64,000 nucleotides of DNA from Streptomyces sp. SID8374 (GCF_009865135.1 NZ_WWGH01000001.1:4340001-4404000); one strand, 5' to 3'. Shown: positions 1-8,280, numbered from the stretch's first letter. A program made the numbers and translations. Notes: generated by a model not told the origin, from the letters alone.

Positions 1-2
1 CG

Positions 3-1421
3 GCGGTGGACCGCCTGACCCCCGGCGACCTGCAATCGAGGGTGACCAGCGACACCACCCTCCTCCGGACGGTCCTCTCCAGCGGCCTGGTCGAGTCGTT
101 CAACAGCGTGCTGATGCTGCTGGGGACGGTCGCGTTCATGGCGTACATGGACGTCACGCTGCTGGGCGTGACGCTGGTGGTGATCGTCGGTATCGGAGCC
201 GTAACCGCTCTGCTCATGCCGCGCATTCAGCGCGCGCAACTCCGCGCACAGGAGTCGGTCGGCGCGATGGGCGCGGCGCTGGACCGGGTGCTCCAGGCGT
301 TCCGTACGGTCAAGGCGAGCGGCGCGGAGGAGCGCGAGACGGCGGCCGTGGCGGAGGCGGCACGCCATGCGCACGACCGGGGTGTCTCGGTGGCGAAGTG
401 GTCCTCGGTCTCCGACGTCACGATGATGATGTCGATCCAACTGGCCTTCCTGGCCGTGCTGGGAGTGGGCGGGGCGCGGGTGGCGTCGGGCTCCCTGGAG
501 ATCTCCTCGCTGATCGCGTTCCTGCTCTACCTCTTCTACCTGATGGGCCCGATCGGCGGCCTGGTCGAGGGCTGGACGGGCTTGCAGAGCGGCCTCGCCG
601 CCGTACGCAGGATCGACGAGGTGGAGTCGCTGCCGGGCGAACCGGCGGAGGCTGTAGGCGAGTTGAAGGAGGGTGGCGGCCCCCTGCGCGTCACCTTCCA
701 GGACGTGACCTTCGGGTACGGGGACGAGCGCGCCCCCGCCCACAAGGGCGTCACGTTCGACGTGCCGACGGGCGGGCTGGTGGCGCTGGTGGGCCCGTCG
801 GGGGCGGGCAAGTCGACGGTGTTCAGCCTGCTGGAGCGGTTCTACGACCACGACGGCGGCACGATCACCGTGGACGGCCGGGACATCCGGGACTGGCCGC
901 TGACGGAGCTGCGCGCCTCGCTCGCGTACGTGGAACAGGACGCCCCGGTCCTGGCCGGAACCCTCCGCGAGAACCTCCTCTTCGCGGCCCCCGACGCCCC
1001 GGAGGACCGGCTGACGGAGGCGGTGGCCCGCACCCGCCTGGACGCGCTGGTCGCCCGGCTGCCCGAGGGCCTGGACACGGCGGTCGGCCACCGGGGCGTC
1101 ACCCTCTCCGGCGGCGAACGCCAGCGCATCGCCATCGCCCGCGCCTTGCTGCGCCGCCCCCGGCTGTTGCTGCTGGACGAGGTGACCTCGCAACTGGACG
1201 CGGTCAACGAGCAGGCGCTGCGCGACGTCATCCTCGAACTGGCCGAGCAGGCAACGGTGTTGGTCATCGCCCACCGCCTCTCCACCGTCCGCCACGCCGA
1301 CCGTATCGTGGTCCTGGAGGAGGGCCGCGTCCGCACGGCGGGCACGCACGAGGAGCTGATCGCGTCGGACGACCTCTACCGCGAACTGGCGACGACGCAG
1401 CTGGCGGCGGAGGTGCGGTGA
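3..1421 (+). CDS. ABC exporter, fused membrane and ATPase domains (5' end missing)
   Basis: C-terminal part of a type IV (ABCB-like) exporter half-transporter; the reading frame is open to the left window edge, so the true start and first membrane helices lie outside. The in-window 470-odd residues hold the rest of the membrane domain (hydrophobic segments near residues 33-70 and 140-190) and then a complete ATPase. Walker A is GPSGAGKS at about 263-270, the signature is LSGGE at 367-371, and Walker B RLLLLDE ends near 392. The usual DEATSALD that follows Walker B reads DEVTSQLD here. The H-loop is VIAHRLS. The family normally has about 580-620 residues, so roughly 110-150 are missing. Substrate cannot be told: such half-transporters move drugs, lipids or peptides out of the cell. 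It ends 4 nt before a convergent gene. Confidence 0.93.
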   Translation, partial: AVDRLTPGDLQSRVTSDTTLLRTVLSSGLVESFNSVLMLLGTVAFMAYMDVTLLGVTLVVIVGIGAVTALLMPRIQRAQLRAQESVGAMGAALDRVLQAFRTVKASGAEERETAAVAEAARHAHDRGVSVAKWSSVSDVTMMMSIQLAFLAVLGVGGARVASGSLEISSLIAFLLYLFYLMGPIGGLVEGWTGLQSGLAAVRRIDEVESLPGEPAEAVGELKEGGGPLRVTFQDVTFGYGDERAPAHKGVTFDVPTGGLVALVGPSGAGKSTVFSLLERFYDHDGGTITVDGRDIRDWPLTELRASLAYVEQDAPVLAGTLRENLLFAAPDAPEDRLTEAVARTRLDALVARLPEGLDTAVGHRGVTLSGGERQRIAIARALLRRPRLLLLDEVTSQLDAVNEQALRDVILELAEQATVLVIAHRLSTVRHADRIVVLEEGRVRTAGTHEELIASDDLYRELATTQLAAEVR

Positions 1422-1425
1422 GGGG

Positions 1426-1806
1426 TCAGCGGGCGTAGCTCTTGAGCTCCTCGGTGTAGCGGCCCGCTCGGGCGAGGGTGCCGTCCGGCGGGGCACGGCC
1501 ATTGCGGTATCCCCCGATCCGCAGCCCGCGCTCTCGGTAAAGCCGCAGCTCCGGCTGCTGCTGCATGCACTGCATCGCGACCCACATGATGATCTCGTCG
1601 TGATCCCCGTCCGGAACGGGCTTGACCTCTAGCTTTCCGTCGATGAGCTCAAGCGTCACGGTCTCGGGGGCCGAGCGGGCCAGCTGCTCGAATTCCTCGA
1701 CGGACAGCTGGGCGCGCGGTGCGTGATCGGCGGGGCTGGGGGGCATGGCGTCGCCTCCTCCCCTCCATCGTGCCCCGTCGGACCTGGGGACGAGCTGCAC
1801 GGTCAT
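1426..1806 (-). pseudogene. Uma2-type nuclease gene with an internal deletion
   Basis: The start ATG overlaps the stop of the upstream HTH gene (ATGA, 1803-1806), so it is translationally coupled; another ATG at 1746 is possible. The N-terminal half matches the Streptomyces Uma2 family (VEEFEQLA, LELIDGKLEVKP, GRAPPDGTLA). After PDGTLA the protein jumps directly to TEELKSYAR, which resembles the extreme C-terminus of family members. The middle part, which holds the PDxxV, E-x-T/S and YLLID elements of the PD-(D/E)xK fold, is absent. The product is about 126 residues against about 190 in the family. The frame is kept, so this looks like an in-frame deletion of some 60-70 codons and not a frameshift. 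It is most likely inactive. An intact relative sits at 38791-39408. Confidence 0.7.
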
Positions 1807-2690
1807 CGGTATGTCCTTTCGGGCCGGGGAACCAGCCCCGCCCGGACCGCGTTCATCCGCTCCCGTACCCCGGGCGCCTGCACGGCCCCCGGCGGACCCA
1901 CCGGCGGCTCGGGCACCGGCCCACGGCACTTCCGGCACAGGCCGCCGAGCAGCGCCTCCGGGGTGCCGGGGGCCCCGCACTCGCCGCACTCCAGGATGCG
2001 CAGGACGGTCCGGGGCGCCGGCACGGTCCGCTCGGGTGGCAGTTTGTCGGTGAGGCGGCGTTCGACGAGGCGGGCGGCGCAGTGGACGGGGGAGGGGAGG
2101 CCGGCGGTCAGGGCGTGCAGCAGCTCGGCCTCCGTCGCACCTCGCGCGAACCACTCGCTGACCTGCGGTTCCAGCCGTACGCAGTCGGCGGCGGACAGCG
2201 ACAGCGCCGGAGCCGTACGTCCCAGGGCGGCCAGCAGGATGAACGCCCGCGAGCGAGTGGGCCGTTGAGGCTGGTCCGACGGCGCGTCGCCCCGGACGTA
2301 GGCGTTCCACCACTCGTCCTCGCGTGCCGTACGGGAGAAGAAGGTCCGGGTCACCCAGAACATCATCTCCTCGGTGATCACGCACTCCCTGCCGCGCCGC
2401 AGATGCCCGGCGGCCTGGAGCCGGTTGAGGGTGGTGCTCAGGGCGCACTGTCCGTACGGGAGGTGCTTGGCCAGCGTCTTCACGGAGATGTCGGAGCCGT
2501 CGGGCAGCCGGTCGACGTACGCGGCGACGGCAGCGTCACGGGGAAGGAGGTGGGCGAAGTCGCGCTCGGTGCGCGGTCGTTCGCCGGGGGCGGTGCGCTT
2601 GCCGTAGCCGGGTTTGGCCATGGGGTGCGGGGTTGTGGGCGGGGTCTCGTGCGGGGAGCGGGGGTCAGCACTAAGCTGGCTGGCAGCCAT
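1803..2690 (-). CDS. HTH (MarR-like) regulator with a C-terminal zinc-ribbon
   Basis: About 295 residues if the ATG at 2690 is used; ATG at 2621 (MAKPGYGKR) is the alternative and is where similarity to Streptomyces homologues seems to begin. Neither start has a good Shine-Dalgarno. A winged-HTH-like part (VKTLAKHLPYGQCALSTTLN, then RLQAAGHLRRGRECVI) is followed by a helical region. Near the C-terminus is CGEC...CRKC, a two-pair cysteine ribbon that could bind zinc. Proteins of this make-up are common in Streptomyces and are usually named MarR-family or HTH-domain proteins; the role is not known. The gene overlaps the damaged Uma2 gene by 4 nt and a perfect hairpin lies upstream (2724-2754). 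Confidence 0.75.
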   Translation of the reverse strand: MAASQLSADPRSPHETPPTTPHPMAKPGYGKRTAPGERPRTERDFAHLLPRDAAVAAYVDRLPDGSDISVKTLAKHLPYGQCALSTTLNRLQAAGHLRRGRECVITEEMMFWVTRTFFSRTAREDEWWNAYVRGDAPSDQPQRPTRSRAFILLAALGRTAPALSLSAADCVRLEPQVSEWFARGATEAELLHALTAGLPSPVHCAARLVERRLTDKLPPERTVPAPRTVLRILECGECGAPGTPEALLGGLCRKCRGPVPEPPVGPPGAVQAPGVRERMNAVRAGLVPRPERTYR

Positions 2691-3176
2691 GGGGATCGCT
2701 TGTTCCGATCTTCGTTGGTCAGGCCCCTGTTCGGTGTTCCACCACCAACAGGGGTCGTCCTTTTCTTCTGTCGCTCTTCCGCACGCTAGAGCCTGGCGAC
2801 TGCGCGTCGCAAGTCGGTCACAAGCGGTCAACTCCGGTCGCAGGGAGGGTGGGTGGGAAAAGTGACCCATCCACCCCATCACCGTAAAGAGCGCTCGGAT
2901 CTCGCCGCTTGAGCTCCGGGAGGAGCAGGGGGTCGGGGCCGGTGGGAACGGTTGTGCGGCAGGATCGCCGCGTGAAGAACGCCAGTTCCTTTACGGCGTC
3001 GTCGCTGCTGTCGTTCCGGCAGGCGGACGGGAGTGACCTGGCGGCCGGGCGTCGGGGGCGTGGGCTGATGCAGTGCCGGGCTGACGTGCTCCTGACGCCC
3101 TGGGTTCCGTGACGACGATCACTCCGATGGCTCGCCGGGGCTGTAGACCGGATGCCCGGCGGCGGGCGTATACCCG
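2691..3176. other. Gene-free stretch between the HTH gene and the sigma factor gene
   Basis: Holds the hairpin at 2724-2754 and otherwise nothing convincing. A 67-codon open frame at 2909-3112 on the plus strand has no ribosome-binding site or recognisable composition. Divergent promoters for the HTH gene (minus) and the sigma factor gene (plus) are expected here, but no clear -10/-35 pair was picked out. Confidence 0.5.
2724..2754. promoter_or_regulatory. Perfect 8-bp inverted repeat upstream of the HTH gene
   Basis: CCCCTGTT (2724-2731) and AACAGGGG (2747-2754) can pair across a 15-nt loop. It lies 34 bp upstream of the ATG at 2690, in the presumed leader. It may be an operator or a leader hairpin; there is no T-tract, so it is not a typical terminator. 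Confidence 0.4.
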
Positions 3177-3704
3177 GTGAAGCGAAAGATCCGGGAGCAA
3201 CTTTTGACCGTCGAGGAGTTCGAAGAGTTCTACGCCCAGGCGGTCGCGCGTCTCACAGGCCAGCTGTACGTGATGACGGGGGACCTCCAGGAGGCGCAGG
3301 ACGTCGTGCAGGAGGCCTTCGTCAAGGCGTGGGTCCGGCGCGGCCGGCTGGAGCGGGACGGGCAGCCCGAGGCGTGGATCCGTACGGTCGCGTGGCGGCT
3401 GGCGGTGAGCCGTTGGCGCTTCCGGCGGCGTTCGGCGGACGCGTGGGGCCGGGGGAGCGGTGCGGCGGAACACGTCGCACCGCCGGACCCGGACCACGTG
3501 GTGCTGGTCGACGCGCTCCGGGAGCTGCCCGCGCAGCAGCGGCGGACGTTGACCCTGCACTACCTGTGCGACCTCACGGTGGAGCAGATCGCCGGGGAGA
3601 CCGGGCTTTCCGCCAGCACGATCAAGACGCATCTGGTCCGCGGACGGGCGGCGCTCGCCCACCGTCTGGAGGACCCCCGCATGGAGGAGGCTCCTGATGT
3701 CTGA
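3177..3704 (+). CDS. ECF-type RNA polymerase sigma factor (SigE-like)
   Basis: 175 residues from a GTG start. Region 2 spans roughly residues 12-60 (FEEFYAQAVARLTGQLYVM, then DLQEAQDVVQEAFVKAWVR) and region 4 spans about 115-165 (LRELPAQQRRTLTLHYL, TVEQIAGETGLSASTIKTHL), the two domains that bind core polymerase and the -10 and -35 elements. Length and architecture fit the ECF group; the N-terminus resembles the SigE-family proteins common in actinomycetes. The next gene starts 8 nt before this stop, so sigma factor and partner are probably made in a fixed ratio. That arrangement is typical of an ECF sigma and its membrane regulator. Target genes are not evident. Confidence 0.9.
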   Translation: MKRKIREQLLTVEEFEEFYAQAVARLTGQLYVMTGDLQEAQDVVQEAFVKAWVRRGRLERDGQPEAWIRTVAWRLAVSRWRFRRRSADAWGRGSGAAEHVAPPDPDHVVLVDALRELPAQQRRTLTLHYLCDLTVEQIAGETGLSASTIKTHLVRGRAALAHRLEDPRMEEAPDV

Positions 3705-4200
3705 ACCACGGGACCCCTTGGGGCCGGAGGGATCGCAGGGTCATCGGGACTCCTCGGGTCCGCACGATCCGTCGGGTCCGCACGATCCGTTGCGGTCCCT
3801 GTTCCGGCAGGCCGGGGACTTCGGGCAGGGCCGCTCCGTCGCGGACCCGGCGGCCCGCATCACCGAACGCGGCATGCGGGCCCAGCGGCGCCGGATGGCC
3901 GTGGTCGCGGTGGGGGTGTGCCTGGTCATCGGGGGCGGCGGGGCGGCGGCGATCGGCCTGCTCCCGGCCACCCCGAAGCCGGCCCCTCCGGCGACGAGCC
4001 CGTCGCCGAGCTACCCGTCCCCGGCCCCGCCACCACCGGCCGGGACCCCTACGGAGCCGCCGACGCCCAGTAATACGGTGCCGGGTTCGGCGACGAGGTC
4101 GTTCCCTCCGGAGGGCATGCCGACGACGGAGGCGGCTTCGCCCCCATCGACATCGACATCGACGACCGCACCGACGATGGGGGCGACGTCGACGCCGTGA
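3697..4200 (+). CDS. Single-pass membrane protein coupled to the sigma factor (possible anti-sigma)
   Basis: 167 residues; its ATG lies inside the sigma factor gene (8-nt overlap). An N-terminal cytoplasmic stretch of about 65 residues is followed by one membrane helix at about 67-90 (VVAVGVCLVIGGGGAAAIGL) and a Pro/Ser/Thr-rich outer tail with low-complexity runs. No zinc-binding HxxxCxxC motif of ZAS anti-sigma factors is visible, so the anti-sigma role rests only on gene order and topology. A short repeat inside the gene gives GPHDPSGPHDP near residue 21. The stop codon begins a tandem repeat that continues downstream. Confidence 0.65.
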   Translation: MSEPRDPLGPEGSQGHRDSSGPHDPSGPHDPLRSLFRQAGDFGQGRSVADPAARITERGMRAQRRRMAVVAVGVCLVIGGGGAAAIGLLPATPKPAPPATSPSPSYPSPAPPPPAGTPTEPPTPSNTVPGSATRSFPPEGMPTTEAASPPSTSTSTTAPTMGATSTP

Positions 4201-4265
4201 CGGTCGAAGCCGTGACGGTCGACGGCTGACGGTCGGTGCTGTGACGGCTGACGCCTGACGCCTGA
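4186..4265 (+). repeat. Stop-codon-centred 14-15 bp tandem repeats
   Basis: The last codons and stop of the preceding gene (ending CGTCGACGCCGTGA) are followed by degenerate copies, each ending in TGA: 4201-4215, 4216-4229 and 4230-4244. Three 7-bp half-units (CGGCTGA, then CGCCTGA twice) follow to 4265. All lie outside the coding sequence. Confidence 0.75.
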
Positions 4266-4391
4266 CTGCGGGCCTGCGGCTGCTTCCGCTTCCGACCGGC
4301 TAAGCCCCCTTCTCCCGTCCCTCTCCCTCCCGTGCCCCGGCGGCTCCCCCGGGCGATCCGGCACGCCTGGAAGTGCCCGAAAGGTGCCTGA

Positions 4392-5636
4392 ATGTCTACG
4401 TTGTCCCCCGGGCTGCGGCCTGCTCCGCCCCGCCCCGGGGCCTCTGAGCCCCGGCCGGAGACGCACGAGCGCCGGGCGGCCGGGGCAGGGTTCCACCGGG
4501 CGCTCGCCTGGCTGACCCCGGCCGACCGCAGGGTGCTCCGGCTCTACCTCCTCACCCGCATATCCCTGTGGATCACGGCCCACGGCGCCCGGTGGCTGTT
4601 CCCCCGGGGCTCGGACACACGGGAGGCGGGCCCGGTTCTCGCGCCGTTCCAGCAGTGGGACGCGAACCACTACCTGCACATAGCGCGCGACGGCTACTTC
4701 CCGGCCGACGCAGGCCCGTGGGTGGAGGGTTGGGACAACAGGGAGGCGTTCTTCCCCGGATTCCCGCTGCTCCTGAGGGCCGTGCACGTCGTCGTCCCGA
4801 GCTGGACGGCGGCGGGCCTGCTGATCTCGCTGGTCGCGGGAGCCGTGGCCGTACTGGCCCTGTCCCGCATAGCCCGCTCGTACGTCCCCGAGGACGCCGA
4901 CGGCCGACGTACGGCCCTGTTCTTCCTGCTCTCCCCGTGCGCGGTCTTCCTGGCGGCCGGCTACACGGAGGCGCTGTTCCTGGCGTTCGCGCTCCCGGCC
5001 TGGCTGGCGGCCCAGCGCCACCACTGGGCGTGGGCGTGCACGCTGACGGCTCTGGCGACGACGGTGCGGGTCAGCGGCCTGTTCCTGGCGGCGGCACTGG
5101 CGGTGCTGTTCGCGCTCTCGGCCTGGTCGGGCAAGGGCTGGCGCGGGGCGCCCTGGCTGGCACTGCCCGCGCTGCCGCCGCTGGCGTACAGCTGGTATCT
5201 GCACGCCCGCACGGGCGACTGGATGGCGTGGAAGCACGCACAGGAGCGGGGCTGGTACCGGGAGTTCCACACCCCCTGGGAGGCGTGGGCGAACACGTGG
5301 AACGCGGCGTTCGACGGCGTACACGCGACCGGCTACGCGGCCATGTTCCAGGCGGAGTTGGTGGCGATGGTGGTGGGCCTGGCCCTGGTCGCGCTGCTGG
5401 TACGGCACCGCCGCTGGCCGGAGGCGGTGTACGTCGCGCTGAGCCTGTGGGCGCTGGGAACGTCGTACTGGTACACGTCCATCCCCCGCGCCACGCTGCT
5501 GTGGTGGCCGCTGTGGATCGGCCTGGCGGCCCTGAGCCTGCGCCGCCCGTGGTTCAGGACGGCCTACCTGTGCGTGGCGGCCCCGCTGAGCGCACTGGTG
5601 GCGCTGGCGTTTCTTACGGGGCGGTGGGCGGGGTGA
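4392..5636 (+). CDS. PIG-V-like integral membrane mannosyltransferase
   Basis: 414 residues with about 9-10 hydrophobic helices. After a cytoplasmic N-terminus the first helix is followed by the outward loop FQQWDANHYLHIARDGY, the WD...Y-type loop conserved in PIG-V and related polyprenol-phosphate-mannose-dependent (GT-C) transferases. FFPGFPLLLR and RTALFFLLSPCAVF also fit that family. It probably moves a mannose from a lipid-linked donor to an extracytoplasmic acceptor; the acceptor is unknown. The sequence upstream (about 190 bp) carries repeats. The 3' end overlaps the convergent coaD-like gene by 23 nt. Confidence 0.8.
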   Translation: MSTLSPGLRPAPPRPGASEPRPETHERRAAGAGFHRALAWLTPADRRVLRLYLLTRISLWITAHGARWLFPRGSDTREAGPVLAPFQQWDANHYLHIARDGYFPADAGPWVEGWDNREAFFPGFPLLLRAVHVVVPSWTAAGLLISLVAGAVAVLALSRIARSYVPEDADGRRTALFFLLSPCAVFLAAGYTEALFLAFALPAWLAAQRHHWAWACTLTALATTVRVSGLFLAAALAVLFALSAWSGKGWRGAPWLALPALPPLAYSWYLHARTGDWMAWKHAQERGWYREFHTPWEAWANTWNAAFDGVHATGYAAMFQAELVAMVVGLALVALLVRHRRWPEAVYVALSLWALGTSYWYTSIPRATLLWWPLWIGLAALSLRRPWFRTAYLCVAAPLSALVALAFLTGRWAG

Positions 5637-6108
5637 CGGCCTCGCCGCACCCACCCGCCGCTACGAACGGCCGGTCCGCCTCACCGCCCGGGGCGCGGCC
5701 CAGCCGATCCGTCGCCGTGACGAGGGTGGAGGAGATATGGGCCAGGCCGGGGTCTGCGGCGATGAAGACCGTTTCGACTCCGGCCAGTTCGTGGTTCATC
5801 CGGGCCATCGGCATTTCGTAGTCCAGGTCGGGAACGCCCCGGACTCCGCGGATGACGGCGTCGATCCCGGCCCGGCCGCAGTAGTCGACCAACAGGCCGC
5901 CGGTGTGGGAGTCGACCGTGACGTTGCTCAGGCCGGCCGCTGCCGCCCGGAGCCGGTCCAGCCGTTCCGGGACGGGAAAGCGGCCGGTCTTGTTCGCGTT
6001 GAACATCACGCACACGACGACCTCGTCGAACAGCGCGGCGGCGCGGCGGAGTATGTCCTGGTGCCCTTGAGTGACCGGGTCGAAAGATCCTGGGAAGAGG
6101 GCTCGCAT
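5614..6108 (-). CDS. coaD: Phosphopantetheine adenylyltransferase-like protein, probable second CoaD
   Basis: Family reaction: ATP + 4'-phosphopantetheine to dephospho-CoA, in the cytoplasm. Start chosen at the ATG giving MRALFPGSFDPVTQGH; an upstream in-frame ATG at 6126 would add six residues. The nucleotidyltransferase T/S-x-G-H element is TQGH. The family loop VIRGVRGVPDLDYE and MNHEL are present, and the C-terminal ISSTLV matches the usual SS(S/T)xV nucleotide-binding loop. Length is 164 against 155-165 in the family. The housekeeping Streptomyces coaD usually sits near rpmF, rnc and recG. None of these is here and the sequence is diverged, so this is more likely a paralogue; the symbol is given for family, not for proven essential function. 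Confidence 0.8.
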   Translation of the reverse strand: MRALFPGSFDPVTQGHQDILRRAAALFDEVVVCVMFNANKTGRFPVPERLDRLRAAAAGLSNVTVDSHTGGLLVDYCGRAGIDAVIRGVRGVPDLDYEMPMARMNHELAGVETVFIAADPGLAHISSTLVTATDRLGRAPGGEADRPFVAAGGCGEAVTPPTAP

Positions 6109-6213
6109 GGCCGGGAAGAGTAGCAAGCGGCCGCCCCTGGTGGGTGAGTGGCGGAGGCCGAACCGTCATCAGCGGGACGGATACCGCCCGAGATGCGGCG
6201 AAGATCACACTCT

Positions 6214-6268
6214 GCAATTTTGCGCATAATTCACCCGCAAGGAAGTTGATCAAGCGCAATTTCGCGCA
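6214..6268. promoter_or_regulatory. Pair of 13-bp direct repeats, probable operator
   Basis: GCAATTTTGCGCA (6214-6226) and GCAATTTCGCGCA (6256-6268) differ at one base. They are 42 bp apart start to start, which is four helical turns, so a regulator would meet both on the same face of the DNA. The surrounding 6200-6270 is clearly more AT-rich than its neighbours, as expected of a promoter. It lies 76 bp upstream of the small gene at 6344 and about 400 bp upstream of the Xre regulator. Confidence 0.55.
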
Positions 6269-6343
6269 ACATCCTTCCGCTCACGCTCCGCTGTCGATCA
6301 CCCTCTACGAGTCAGCACAACCCCTCGGCCCACGGAGGACTTT

Positions 6344-6568
6344 GTGGCCCTGCATCTCCTGTGCAAGGACCCGGAGAGCCCGAACAACGGCTCACCCACC
6401 TTGTATTACGACGATGAGTCGCGCAACTACCTGCTTCAGGGGTGGCGCGTGGCGGATTCGGCAACCCGGCTGTCCGACCTCGTGATTCCCGAGCACGAGA
6501 CGATAGTGGAGTTCCCCTCGCGCCTTCTGAGGCTGTTCCCGGCCGCCGGAGGAGCGCCGCAAGACTGA
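6344..6568 (+). CDS. Small Xre-module partner protein, 74 aa
   Basis: GTG start with a strong GGAGG at 6334-6338. The product (starting MALHLLCKDPESPNNGSPTL, ending in LLRLFPAAGGAPQD) is acidic, without membrane segments. Short proteins like this are commonly found next to Xre/DUF5753 regulators in Streptomyces, and the Xre gene follows about 100 bp downstream on the same strand. Function is unknown; the position suggests it takes part in, or is controlled by, the same regulatory module. Confidence 0.75.
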   Translation: MALHLLCKDPESPNNGSPTLYYDDESRNYLLQGWRVADSATRLSDLVIPEHETIVEFPSRLLRLFPAAGGAPQD

Positions 6569-6674
6569 GCATCCGAACGGGTGGACGAAGCCATGAAATC
6601 TAGCTGATTGCCCGTCAAATAGCCTGATCCGGCCGGTTGGTTCGGGCTGGTTGCCGCACGGCACACTGTCGCGC

Positions 6675-7520
6675 ATGGCTCACTCCGAAAGTGTTCAACG
6701 CGCCCGCCGCGACCTCGGCGCCAAACTCAGCGCGATGCGCAAGAGCGAGGGTCTCACCGGTCGTGCCTTGGCCGACATCTGTGGTGGCTGGCACCCGTCC
6801 AAGGTCAGCCGTATCGAGAACGGCCGCGCTGCCGCCAGCGCGGCCGACATCACCGCCTGGACCCTGGCATGCCGGCACCCGGAAGCCGCACCTGAGCTGA
6901 TCACCGCTGCCAACAACATCGCGTCCATGTACCTGGAATGGCGCGACATGGAACGCAGGGGGCTGGCCAAGGCCCAGGAACACGTCATCCCGCTGTGGGA
7001 GGAGACCAAGAGATTCAAGGCGTACGCCATCAGTTACGTCCCGGGCCCGTTGCAGACGGAGGACTACACCCGAGCCGTCCTCGCCGGTATCCGTGTCCGC
7101 CGGGGTCTGAGTGACAGCGGCTTCGAGGACGCCGTCGCCACCCGTACGGCCAAGCAGAAGTACCTGAGGACCAAGCAGTTCCGGGTCGTCCTTGAAGAGG
7201 ATGTCCTCTATACCCGCTACGCCGAACCCTCGGTGATGCTCAATCAGCTCACTCGGCTGATCCAGGTCGCGGACTACTCCAGTGTCAGCCTCGGCATCAT
7301 CCCGCGGGACGCCGACAGAGGCCCCGCCCACAAGGCTCAGGATTTCTGGATCTATGACGACGAAACGGTCCAGGCCGAGATCCCCTCCGCCTTCCTCACC
7401 CTGAAACAGCAGAACGAGGTCAGCCGGTACCTGGCCGACTTCCAGCGCCTGAGCGAACTCGCCGCTGTCAGCGGTGCGGCAGTTCCCATCATCGCGAAAG
7501 CCATCAGCGCCTACAGCTGA
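6675..7520 (+). CDS. Xre-family regulator with DUF5753 domain
   Basis: 281 residues from the ATG at 6675; a TTG at 6651 is possible but less likely. No Shine-Dalgarno precedes 6675, so the message may be leaderless. The N-terminal HTH (about residues 10-62) ends in the Xre signature KVSRIENGR. The rest is the DUF5753 domain (YVPGPLQTEDYTRAVL, FRVVLEEDVLYTR, QVADYSSVSLGIIP) found in Streptomyces regulators of the WhiJ/BldB-associated type. Such proteins are usually paired with a DUF397 protein, and one lies at 8281-8478 next to a second Xre gene. Candidate binding sites are the 13-bp repeats at 6214-6268. Confidence 0.9.
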   Translation: MAHSESVQRARRDLGAKLSAMRKSEGLTGRALADICGGWHPSKVSRIENGRAAASAADITAWTLACRHPEAAPELITAANNIASMYLEWRDMERRGLAKAQEHVIPLWEETKRFKAYAISYVPGPLQTEDYTRAVLAGIRVRRGLSDSGFEDAVATRTAKQKYLRTKQFRVVLEEDVLYTRYAEPSVMLNQLTRLIQVADYSSVSLGIIPRDADRGPAHKAQDFWIYDDETVQAEIPSAFLTLKQQNEVSRYLADFQRLSELAAVSGAAVPIIAKAISAYS

Positions 7521-7592
7521 CCTCTCCGCAACCCGGCGGACGGGGCTCGGCGCAGGCCGTCACCTCTCAACGCCGGAACGGAGCACAGCCCC

Positions 7593-8168
7593 ATGACTGC
7601 CGTACGACGCCGGAGTGAGCACTGGAACGCGCCTCCGACCTGGCGCGCCTCGCCCACCTTCGATCGGCATCGCGTTCCCCGGCCGGGCCAGTCGGCCGCC
7701 CTCGTCACCGTGGCCCTCTTCGCCGCCGCTGTCGGCGTGTTCACCCTGGCCACCTGGAACGGGAACACGCCGAGCGCCGCCACGGCCACTGAGGCCGCGG
7801 TCACCAAGGCCGTTCGCGAGGAACTGCACGCGATGTTCCTCGCCGACATCGCCTCCAGGGGGAGCGTGCTGCGTTCGAGCCTTCTCCAGGAAGATGCTGC
7901 CGCCCGCATCGACTACCCGGGGAACGCCGACACCTTGGCCTTACGTTGCTACGGTGCCGGCCGACTTCGCGTGGCGAGGATCCTGACCGACGGCACGAGC
8001 GAGGCGCACCCGGAGATCCGCTGCGGCGACACGACCGCGACGTACATCGTCAACGACGGCACCCTCCGCACGATCGTGCTCCGCCTCGACGGAGCAGGGA
8101 CCTGGGCTTCCTGGGCGCTGACCCGCCCTACGTCACCGACCGGTGCGCCCGGGCGGACAACACTCTGA
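7593..8168 (+). CDS. Membrane-anchored protein of unknown function, 191 aa
   Basis: ATG start preceded by GGAG. An N-terminal basic segment of about 35 residues is followed by one hydrophobic helix at about 36-54 (ALVTVALFAAAVGVFTLAT), then an extracytoplasmic domain of about 135 residues with two cysteines (in LRCYGAG and IRCGDTT) that could form a disulfide. No known family is recognised. It lies 72 bp after the Xre gene in the same direction and ends 3 bp before a hairpin terminator, so it may be the last gene of the Xre unit. Confidence 0.65.
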   Translation: MTAVRRRSEHWNAPPTWRASPTFDRHRVPRPGQSAALVTVALFAAAVGVFTLATWNGNTPSAATATEAAVTKAVREELHAMFLADIASRGSVLRSSLLQEDAAARIDYPGNADTLALRCYGAGRLRVARILTDGTSEAHPEIRCGDTTATYIVNDGTLRTIVLRLDGAGTWASWALTRPTSPTGAPGRTTL

Positions 8169-8170
8169 AT

Positions 8171-8188
8171 CCAGCGCGCACGCGCTGG
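8171..8188. terminator. Hairpin between convergent genes
   Basis: CCAGCGC (8171-8177) and GCGCTGG (8182-8188) pair around a 4-nt loop immediately after the stop at 8168. A second, weaker 10-bp inverted repeat (8209-8218 with 8253-8262) follows before the convergent DUF397 gene. There is no clear T-tract, which is usual in this GC range. Confidence 0.5.
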
Positions 8189-8280
8189 GACAGATGGAGA
8201 ACTTCGCTGCCTCGGGGACAAGACCGGTGCTGGGGCCCATCGAACTCGGGTCTCCCCGAGGCCCGCACGGGCCCCAGGTC

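Noticed and set aside
2909..3112. A 67-codon frame between the HTH and sigma genes
   Set aside because: No ribosome-binding site, no family resemblance and unremarkable composition.
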